Both the position numbers and the translations under genes were made by a program. This document shows positions 6,979-12,149 of a DNA stretch of 12,149 nt, in pieces. The notes under the pieces were generated by a model, which was not told the origin of the DNA, did not search any database, and worked only from the letters and a program-made list of their open reading frames with translations. This stretch comes from Hyphomicrobiales bacterium. GTDB lineage: Bacteria > Pseudomonadota > Alphaproteobacteria > Rhizobiales > Devosiaceae. The stretch spans positions 1 to 12,149 of the forward strand of contig JAQGKB010000330.1 of assembly GCA_028290345.1 (NCBI GenBank). Direction: 5' to 3'. The stretch's first letter is position 1. Each line of letters opens with the position of its first letter.

Positions 6979-7875
6979 CTAGCCTTTCGCGCCGGTGGTC
7001 GAGCCACGGTAGAAGAGGTTCCTCACCGCCAGCACCAGGCCCACGACCAGCAGTTGCACGACGCCCATGATGATCGCGATGGCAGACCCCATCGAGTAGT
7101 CGTAGTGCTCGAAGGCTGCCTGGTAGGCCGCAATGGCGATGACGCGGGTTTCGCCGGCGGGAGCGCCGAGCAGCACGGCCGAGGGGAACACCGAAAAGTT
7201 CTGCACGAAGGAGAGGCAGAAATTGATGGCAAGCCCCGGCACCAGCAACGGCAGGAAGATGTGCCAGAAACGGCGGCCGGCATTGGCGCCAAGCGTTGCC
7301 GCCGCCCGCTCCAGCGCCGGATCTACGCCCGAAACATAGGACAGCGTCATCAGGAAGGTGAACGGAAAGCCGGTGATCAGCAGCGAGGCGAAGACGCCCC
7401 AGTAATTGTGCAGCAGCCGGATGGGCGAATGGATCAGGCCGAGCCAGATCAGCGTGCGATTGAACCAGCCCTGCGGGCCGAGATAGTTCAGCAGTCCCTC
7501 GGCGACCAGCACCGTGCCCAGCGTGATCGGGATCACGAGAATGGTGGTCAGCAGCCGCTGATGCTTCAGCAGCCGCACGCGGAAGGCGATCGGCAGCGCC
7601 AGGATCAGGCTCAGAACCGTAACCGGCACGGAGACATTCAGCGTCGCAAAGATGGTGTTGTAGAGGTAGGGATCGGTAAAGAAGGCGATGTAATTGGCTG
7701 CAAAGCCGCCGACCTTGGGCCGCAGCGAGAGCAGCAGGCCATAGGCAAAGGGATAGACGAACAGCAGGACGACCACCAGCAGCGCCGGCAACAGCAGCAG
7801 GGTCACTCCATCGATTTGGCGCAGCGCGAGCCGCTGGCGCAGTTTGGGCCGGGATGCGGGGATCGATATCGCCAT
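6979..7875 (-). CDS. ABC transporter permease 1 (POPT type, PotB-like)
   Basis: A 298-residue inner-membrane permease. After a short basic N-terminus (PKLRQRLALRQ) come about six membrane helices (roughly 24-48, 81-101, 109-130, 158-180, 215-238 and 265-285). The EAA loop at 189-214 (ERAAATLGAN then LPLLVPG) docks the ATPase. The loop and the overall size resemble permeases of polyamine, opine, phosphonate and iron importers more than sugar CUT1 permeases. Two starts are possible. The ATG at 7875 has GAGG 6 nt upstream and is used here. The ATG at 7887 overlaps the ATPase stop as TGATG and would add four residues by coupling. The second permease follows after 4 bp. Confidence 0.92.
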   Translation of the reverse strand: MAISIPASRPKLRQRLALRQIDGVTLLLLPALLVVVLLFVYPFAYGLLLSLRPKVGGFAANYIAFFTDPYLYNTIFATLNVSVPVTVLSLILALPIAFRVRLLKHQRLLTTILVIPITLGTVLVAEGLLNYLGPQGWFNRTLIWLGLIHSPIRLLHNYWGVFASLLITGFPFTFLMTLSYVSGVDPALERAAATLGANAGRRFWHIFLPLLVPGLAINFCLSFVQNFSVFPSAVLLGAPAGETRVIAIAAYQAAFEHYDYSMGSAIAIIMGVVQLLVVGLVLAVRNLFYRGSTTGAKG

Positions 7876-7881
7876 TTCGTG

Positions 7882-7885
7882 CCTC
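7882..7885 (-). promoter_or_regulatory. Ribosome binding site that favours the 7875 start of permease 1
   Basis: GAGG lies 6 nt before the ATG at 7875. The alternative ATG at 7887 has no purine-rich site before it and would depend on coupling to the ATPase stop. This is why the shorter protein was chosen. Confidence 0.55.
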
Positions 7886-7886
7886 A

Positions 7887-8954
7887 TCAAGCCGGGAAGA
7901 CCAGAACGCGGCCGGGATCGACCGAAAGGGTCACATCGCGGCCGACTTCGGTGGCGGTTTCGGAGGTGAACGAAAGCACCGTACCGCTCTTGGTGCGGGC
8001 GAGGCCGACAAACTCGCGGCCGCGATATTCGACGGCGTCCACCGTCGCGCGGATGCCGCCGGCATCGTCGGGGCAGATAGTCAAGTCTTCGGCGCGGAAC
8101 AGGGCTACGGCGGCGTCGCCGTCGGCGATCCTGCCATTGGCCTTGCCGCTGATGCTCGCGCCATCGGCCTCGATCCGGACTAGCCCGTTCTCGCCCTTGG
8201 TGCTGCGGCCATCGATCCGGTTGCGGAAGCCCATGAATTCGGCGACGTCGATATCGGCAGGGGCTTCGTAGAGTTCGCTGGGGCGGCCGATCTGGCGGAT
8301 GGTGCCGTCGCGCAGCACCACGATGCGGTCGGCCAGCGACAGCGCCTCGTCCTGATCGTGCGTCACATAGATGGTGGTGGCGCCGAGCGCGTTGTGGATG
8401 CGGCGGATTTCGGCGCGCATCTCGAGCCGGAGCTTGGCATCAAGGTTGGAGAGCGGCTCGTCCATCAGCACCAGCGGCGGCTCGATGACCACGGCGCGGG
8501 CGATGGAGACGCGCTGCTGCTGGCCGCCGGAGAGTTGGCCGGGCAGTTTGTCTTCCTGGCCCTGCAGGCGCACCAGGCGTACCGCTTCTTCGATGCGGCG
8601 GGCCGCCTCGTCCTTGGCGATGCCGCGCATCCTCAGGCCAAATCCGATATTCTGGCGCACGGTCATGTGCGGGAAGAGCGCATAGTTCTGGAACACCATG
8701 CCGAAGCCGCGATCTTCCGGCGGCAGCGTATCGATGCGCTTGCCGTCGAGCAGAATCTGGCCGTTGGTAATGGGCAGCAGCCCCGCGATACAATTGAGCG
8801 TGGTCGATTTACCGCAACCGGAAGGCCCGAGCAGGGCAACGAATTCTCCGCGCCGGATGGTGAGATCAACGCCGTGCAGGGCATTGACCGGGCCAAAGCT
8901 GCGGCCGACGCCTTGCAAGGCCAGCGTATCGAAACGCGATGAAGCGATGGTCAT
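7887..8954 (-). CDS. ABC transporter ATP-binding protein (PotA-like)
   Basis: A 355-residue cytosolic ATPase that powers the importer. Key motifs are all present: Walker A GPSGCGKST (43-51), Q-loop Q89 in FQNYALFPH, signature LSGGQQQR (141-148), Walker B LVLMDEP (161-167, catalytic E166), D-loop SNLD and switch H199 (YVTHDQDEA). Residues from about 240 to 355 form a C-terminal TOBE/OB-type regulatory domain, typical of PotA, FbpC and MalK-like subunits. The ATG at 8954 is chosen because AGGAG sits 5 nt upstream; a TTG at 8972 in the same frame would put the start before that site. It is separated from the binding-protein gene by 66 bp holding a strong hairpin. Its stop codon lies 11 bp before the permease 1 start. 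The importer class is clear; the substrate is not. Confidence 0.95.
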   Translation of the reverse strand: MTIASSRFDTLALQGVGRSFGPVNALHGVDLTIRRGEFVALLGPSGCGKSTTLNCIAGLLPITNGQILLDGKRIDTLPPEDRGFGMVFQNYALFPHMTVRQNIGFGLRMRGIAKDEAARRIEEAVRLVRLQGQEDKLPGQLSGGQQQRVSIARAVVIEPPLVLMDEPLSNLDAKLRLEMRAEIRRIHNALGATTIYVTHDQDEALSLADRIVVLRDGTIRQIGRPSELYEAPADIDVAEFMGFRNRIDGRSTKGENGLVRIEADGASISGKANGRIADGDAAVALFRAEDLTICPDDAGGIRATVDAVEYRGREFVGLARTKSGTVLSFTSETATEVGRDVTLSVDPGRVLVFPA

Positions 8955-8959
8955 CGGAA

Positions 8960-8964
8960 CTCCT
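8960..8964 (-). promoter_or_regulatory. Ribosome binding site fixing the ATPase start
   Basis: AGGAG lies 5 nt before the ATG at 8954. It supports the MTIASS start rather than the upstream TTG at 8972. It lies downstream of the intercistronic hairpin and outside its stem. Confidence 0.7.
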
Positions 8965-8984
8965 GGGTGCAAAATGCAATGATA

Positions 8985-9013
8985 CGGCCCCGGCAGCGCT
9001 GCCGCCGGGACCG
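8985..9013 (-). terminator. Intercistronic hairpin between binding-protein and ATPase genes
   Basis: A 10-bp stem (8985-8994 with 9004-9013, one G-U pair on the RNA) with a 9-nt loop begins about 7 bp after the binding-protein stop. The loop and the stem top contain a perfect GGCAGCGCTGCC palindrome, so alternative foldings exist. On the minus strand it is followed by TATCATTGCATTTT, a weak T-rich stretch. Such hairpins after binding-protein genes usually give partial termination or protect the upstream mRNA, so that binding protein exceeds membrane subunits. That role is inferred here. Confidence 0.6.
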
Positions 9014-9020
9014 ATGCGAT

Positions 9021-10205
9021 TTACTTGGTCTTGGCGCCGCCGATCTCGCGGTCCCACTTGTCGAACATGGCGACCAGCGCCTTGGCGCCGAGCGGGGGTT
9101 CGACCGGGTTGTCGGCGATCAGGGCTGCGTATTCGGGACGGCCGAACTGCTTGATGGCGTCCTGGCTATCCTGCGGCGCCGTGGTGAGCGGCACGTTGTT
9201 GATCGCCGGGCCCGGATACATGTAGGCGTGATCGAACATGAAGGCCTGCTGTTCGGGCTGCAGCACCGAGGCGATGATCTGCAGTACGACGCCGAGGCGT
9301 TCATCGGCGATGCCCTTGGGGACGGCCATGTAGTTGGCATCGCCAACCCAGTGGAAGCCCTTGAGGGTGGTGACCTTGTACTCTTCGGGCACGATGCCGA
9401 GGTAGCGCGGGTTGATGTCCCAGCCGGCAGTGGTGGCGATGATGTCGCGCGTGCCTTCGCCGAGTTCCTTCATGGTGGCAGTGGTGCCGGACGGATAGTA
9501 CTCGATGTACTGGCCCAGTTCCTTGAGGTAGGCCCAGGTCTTGTCCCAGCCATTGATCGGATCCTGCGGATCCTTGTCGCCCAGCACGTAGGGCAGGCCC
9601 ATGGCGAAGGTGCGGCCGGGGCCGGAATTGGCCGGGCGGGCATACATGAACTTGTTCGGGTTGGCCTTGGCCCAGGCGAGCAGCGTTTCGGCGCTATTGG
9701 GCACGTCCTTGACGCGGTCCGGAGCGTATTCGAGCAGCGGGCCCGAGGGCGTCCAGTCGTCGACGAACCCCTGACCGTTCGCCATCTTCTGCATTTGGTA
9801 GGCGCCGGGCAGATAGAGCTTTTCGAGATCGGGGAACATCGAGGCGTATTTCGGCAGGATCTCGGTCCAGAGCCCCTGCTCCATGCCGGCCGCGAGAGCG
9901 TCGTTGCCGGTGAGCACCAGATCGATATCGACCCGGTTGGCCGCCTGCTGCGCCTGCAACTTGCCGGCCAGTTCCGGGGCGGTCGCCTGGGTATAGACGA
10001 AGCGTGAAACCAGCTCCGGATGCGCCTGTGCGAACTTTTCCAGCGCCGGCTGGCTCAGTTGCAGATCACCAGCCACGTCGATGACGCTGATGGTGAGCGG
10101 CTGGCTCGGCTTCGGAAACGACTGCGCGGCAGCCATTTTCGAACCCAGGGCGATCGTCGCACCTGCAGCGAGTGTGCCAAGGAGAACAGTGCGTCTTGTC
10201 GTCAT
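9021..10205 (-). CDS. ABC transporter substrate-binding protein, likely Tat-exported
   Basis: A 394-residue periplasmic binding protein of the extracellular solute-binding family 1 type. The N-terminus MTTRRTVLLG followed by a hydrophobic stretch and AAAQ at 25-28 looks like a twin-arginine (Tat) signal, with R4 and R5. It is not a lipoprotein, as no Cys sits at the cleavage region. The mature protein begins with LTISVIDVAGDLQ, and has VDIDLVLTGND and GWDINPRYLG segments typical of the two-lobe fold. It is rich in Trp and Tyr, such as FVDDWTPSG, FHWVGDANYMAVP and DHAYMYPG, which could line a sugar- or polyamine-type pocket. The ATG at 10205 is preceded by a purine-rich stretch (AGAGAG). The NagB-like gene lies 46 bp upstream and the ATPase gene 66 bp downstream. 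The ligand cannot be read from sequence alone. Confidence 0.92.
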   Translation of the reverse strand: MTTRRTVLLGTLAAGATIALGSKMAAAQSFPKPSQPLTISVIDVAGDLQLSQPALEKFAQAHPELVSRFVYTQATAPELAGKLQAQQAANRVDIDLVLTGNDALAAGMEQGLWTEILPKYASMFPDLEKLYLPGAYQMQKMANGQGFVDDWTPSGPLLEYAPDRVKDVPNSAETLLAWAKANPNKFMYARPANSGPGRTFAMGLPYVLGDKDPQDPINGWDKTWAYLKELGQYIEYYPSGTTATMKELGEGTRDIIATTAGWDINPRYLGIVPEEYKVTTLKGFHWVGDANYMAVPKGIADERLGVVLQIIASVLQPEQQAFMFDHAYMYPGPAINNVPLTTAPQDSQDAIKQFGRPEYAALIADNPVEPPLGAKALVAMFDKWDREIGGAKTK

Positions 10206-10251
10206 AATCTCACTCTCTTCTGTTGGAGGGTCGTTTATGCGTCACCGCTGG

Positions 10252-11016
10252 CTATTCGCCGACGGGTTGGTCCTTCCGCTGCAGCAATGCGGAAGAGTTC
10301 GGATCGAGGAACAGATGGCAGGCCGGGTGGCGGCGCAGGATGCTGGCCGGCACGGCGGGAGACACCGGGCTCTCGATGGTATTGCGGACGGCTTCGGCCT
10401 TGCGCTGATCCGGTACCGCGAGGATCACAAGGCTGCTGGCCATGATCTGGCGCACGCTCATCGACACGGCCTGCAGCGGCACATCGTCGATGGTGGCAAA
10501 CCAGCCTTCGCCCAGTTGCTGGGCCCGGCAGGCGGCGTCGAGGTTCACCACGCGATAGGGCTCGGTGGCGTCGAAATCGGCCGGCGGATCATTGAAGGCG
10601 AGGTGGGCGTTTTCCCCGATCCCGGCGAAGGTGACATCGATTGGGTGCTCTGCGATGAGCTTGTTGAGGCGATTGAGTTCCCCATCGAGATCAGCCGCGT
10701 CGCCATCGATATAGTGCATGGCGCCGAGGGTGGGCAGGAACGAGGCAAAGCGCTCGCGCAGATAGCGCCGGAAGCTCGCCGGATGGGTGATCGGCATGCC
10801 GATATATTCATCGAGATGGAAGGCGGTGACCCGCGACCAGTCGATGCCCTCCAGTTTGACCAACACGGCCAGCATTTCGAACTGGCTGGCGCCGGTGGCG
10901 ACCACGATGTTGGCGGCGCCGCGCGCGGCGATAGCCGAGCGGATGGCTGCGGCACCCAATTCGGCGGCGGCCTCGCCCAAGGCCGGCTTGCTGGGCTCGA
11001 CATGTAGATGGATCAT
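10252..11016 (-). CDS. NagB-like sugar-phosphate isomerase/deaminase
   Basis: A 254-residue cytosolic enzyme of the NagB/6-phosphogluconolactonase fold. Family motifs are VVATGASQFEML (phosphate-binding loop, 38-49), FHLDEYIGMP (67-74ish), GIGENAHLAFNDPP (132-145) and a VPDQRKAEAVRNTIE segment (201-215) matching the allosteric/phosphate Lys region of NagB. The DEY form is typical of glucosamine-6-phosphate deaminases rather than lactonases. Against E. coli NagB (266 residues), D72 corresponds to D69 and H143 to H138, while D141 and E148 align with N136 and D143. The Asn is also seen in some known NagBs, so activity is plausible. The frame is open to 11238, but the ATG at 11016 has GGAG 5 nt upstream and starts 2 bp after the regulator stop. 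The true substrate may not be glucosamine-6-phosphate. Confidence 0.85.
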   Translation of the reverse strand: MIHLHVEPSKPALGEAAAELGAAAIRSAIAARGAANIVVATGASQFEMLAVLVKLEGIDWSRVTAFHLDEYIGMPITHPASFRRYLRERFASFLPTLGAMHYIDGDAADLDGELNRLNKLIAEHPIDVTFAGIGENAHLAFNDPPADFDATEPYRVVNLDAACRAQQLGEGWFATIDDVPLQAVSMSVRQIMASSLVILAVPDQRKAEAVRNTIESPVSPAVPASILRRHPACHLFLDPNSSALLQRKDQPVGE

Positions 11017-11018
11017 CG

Positions 11019-12116
11019 TCACTCCGTAATTGTCTGTTCTGATTGGTCCGGGCGCTGAGGAGCACCCTTGGTCTCTTCGGCGTAGGCGCGCGCGGCATCC
11101 TTGTGGCGTATCTTCGGCGCGGCGGTGGTCGCGCGCACGATAAGTTCGGTCTGCAGTACGATGCGGGTGCCGCGGCTGGCCTTGCCGGCCAGGACATCCG
11201 TCAGCAGGTCGACGGCTTGCTCGCCGGCTTCCGCGCAATGGACGGCAATCGAGGTGAGCGGCGGATAGGCCTTGGTCGCCAGCACGCCGTCGCAGCCGAT
11301 GACGCTGAAATCGTCGGGCACCGAGAGGCCATGGCGGGCAAGCCCAGCCATGATGCCCTGCGCCATGTCATCGTCGTAAGCCAGCGCCGCGGTGACCCCG
11401 GCATCGAGCAAATTGCCGACGCAGGCTTGGCCTGCCTCGAAGGTCGGCTTCGCAGTGGGAAACTGGATCAGCCGGATGCCGAGCCGCCGGGCGGTGGCCA
11501 GCACCGCCTTGAGGCGCTGTGAGTTGGACCAGGCAAGGCGTGGCCCGGCGACATAGGCAATCGAACGGTGGCCCAGCGAAATCAGATGCTCGACGGCCTG
11601 CGCATAACTGGTGGCGGTATCGATGAGGACGCGCGGCACGTTGGGCAGGTCGCTATTGACCAGCACCAGTGGCTTGCGCTTGGCGTGCTCGAGAAGCGCG
11701 TCGCGCGAAATCCGAGGGGCGGCGAGCACAAAACCATCGACCTGCGCCGCAAGCTTGGTGATCAGCAGGTCCTCAAGCTCGGGCGTCTCGTCGGAATCGC
11801 CGAGGAAGGTGGCATAACCGCTCTCGAGCGCCTTGGCCTGCACCCCGCGCATCAGCACGGAAAAGAACGGATTGGTGATATCGGGAACAACGAGGGCGAT
11901 ATTGCCGGCGCGGCCGGTGCTCAGCGCCCGCGCGGTATGGTTCGGGGTATAGCCGAGACGTTCGGCGACGGCCAGCACACGGGCGACGGTATCGGCGCTG
12001 AGCAGCTGCGGTTGGCTGAAGGCCCGGGACACGGTCGCCCGCGATACCTGCGCTTCCGACGCCACATCGGTGATCGTCGGCCGTCGCCGGTCCTCTCGCG
12101 CAATCTTGCCAGTCAT
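11019..12116 (-). CDS. LacI-family transcriptional regulator
   Basis: A 365-residue DNA-binding repressor-type protein. The helix-turn-helix is at about 14-37 (TITDVASEAQVSRATVSRAF), followed by the GYTPNHTARAL hinge helix, where L65 is the expected minor-groove leucine. The PBP1-like ligand domain (about 72-332) begins GNIALVVPDITNPFF and includes the SLGHRSIAYVAGP and DDFSVIGCDG segments normal for the family. A polar C-terminal tail of about 33 residues follows and looks disordered. AAGG lies 6 nt before the ATG at 12116. The gene is first in the operon with the NagB-like enzyme and ABC importer, and an operator-like palindrome lies 13 bp upstream of its start. It therefore probably represses itself and the operon until a sugar-like inducer is present. 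Confidence 0.95.
   Translation of the reverse strand: MTGKIAREDRRRPTITDVASEAQVSRATVSRAFSQPQLLSADTVARVLAVAERLGYTPNHTARALSTGRAGNIALVVPDITNPFFSVLMRGVQAKALESGYATFLGDSDETPELEDLLITKLAAQVDGFVLAAPRISRDALLEHAKRKPLVLVNSDLPNVPRVLIDTATSYAQAVEHLISLGHRSIAYVAGPRLAWSNSQRLKAVLATARRLGIRLIQFPTAKPTFEAGQACVGNLLDAGVTAALAYDDDMAQGIMAGLARHGLSVPDDFSVIGCDGVLATKAYPPLTSIAVHCAEAGEQAVDLLTDVLAGKASRGTRIVLQTELIVRATTAAPKIRHKDAARAYAEETKGAPQRPDQSEQTITE
11022..11025 (-). promoter_or_regulatory. Ribosome binding site of the NagB-like gene inside the end of the regulator gene
   Basis: GGAG lies 5 nt before the ATG at 11016 and within the last codons of the LacI-family gene, whose TGA falls in the spacer. This fixes the start and suggests coupled translation of regulator and enzyme. 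Confidence 0.6.
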
Positions 12117-12129
12117 TGTCGCCCTTCAG

Positions 12130-12145
12130 ATGAAACCGGTTGCAT
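12130..12145. promoter_or_regulatory. LacI-type operator upstream of the regulator gene
   Basis: ATGAAACCGGTTGCAT is a 16-bp palindrome with a single mismatched pair and the central CG (AACCGGTT core) expected for LacI-family sites. It lies 13 bp before the regulator ATG, so it would overlap or follow the promoter, fitting autorepression. No second copy of the core was seen in the other intergenic regions. A divergent gene, if any, would be outside the window. Confidence 0.75.
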
Positions 12146-12149
12146 GAAA

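Noticed and set aside
4716..7070. Very long plus-strand open frame of 784 codons
   Set aside because: It lies opposite the FUSC and permease 2 genes. Its translation is Gln/His/Arg-rich and low in complexity, as expected for the complement of GC-rich membrane-protein genes, and the minus-strand proteins have clear family motifs.
6772..8271. Plus-strand open frame of 499 codons
   Set aside because: It is antisense to both permeases and the end of the ATPase gene, which carry EAA loops and an ATPase C-terminal domain. The frame itself has no recognisable domain.
8967..11007. Plus-strand frames of 346 and 308 codons (8967-10007 and 10081-11007)
   Set aside because: They are shadows of the binding-protein and NagB-like genes, with no start signals or domains.
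11017..11238. N-terminal extension of the NagB-like protein by 74 residues
   Set aside because: The extra part is Arg-rich, overlaps the end of the regulator gene in another frame and lacks a ribosome site; the ATG at 11016 has one.
1..12149. Mobile elements, CRISPR arrays, tRNA or rRNA genes
   Set aside because: No transposase, integrase, terminal repeats, spaced direct repeats or tRNA-like folds were seen by eye.

Overview
The window is high-GC bacterial chromosome with tightly packed genes. The gene content points to an alphaproteobacterium, probably Hyphomicrobiales (Devosia- or rhizobium-like): a periplasmic PQQ dehydrogenase locus with a c-type cytochrome, a POPT-type (polyamine/opine/phosphonate) ABC importer, a LacI-family regulator and an aldarate dehydratase. 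The lineage is inferred from gene content and codon style, not from a marker gene. No tRNA, rRNA, CRISPR array, insertion sequence or other sign of a mobile element was seen.

Region A (1-2437) is periplasmic. It opens with the last 90 codons of a PQQ-dependent methanol/ethanol-type dehydrogenase (+), closed by a 13-bp perfect hairpin that can serve both converging genes. Next comes a minus-strand gene for an exported 237-residue protein of unknown function. After a 104-bp divergent intergenic region follow two plus-strand genes 8 bp apart: an exported c-type cytochrome and an exported pentapeptide-repeat protein with about 40 repeats. The cytochrome probably takes electrons from the dehydrogenase. 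The roles of the two unrecognised exported proteins are open.

Region B (2434-6044, minus strand) holds a 692-residue FUSC-family membrane protein and, 179 bp downstream, a well-conserved glucarate dehydratase (gudD) with all its catalytic residues. The gudD stop codon shares a CTAG with the stop of the converging pentapeptide gene. The spacing and a candidate promoter suggest that gudD is at least partly expressed on its own.

Region C (6116-12149, minus strand) looks like one operon of six genes: LacI-family regulator, NagB-like sugar-phosphate deaminase/isomerase, solute-binding protein, ATPase and two permeases. It starts at a 16-bp near-palindromic LacI-type operator just upstream of the regulator gene and ends at a 10-bp hairpin. 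A second strong hairpin between the binding-protein gene and the ATPase gene probably keeps the binding protein at higher levels than the membrane parts. The likely logic is that a solute enters through the ABC importer, is phosphorylated by a kinase not in this window, and is then isomerised or deaminated by the NagB-like enzyme under LacI-type substrate induction. A POPT-type importer joined to a NagB-like enzyme suggests a nitrogen-containing sugar derivative (amino sugar, amino-sugar acid or opine/Amadori-like compound). That assignment is inference and is the most interesting open question here.
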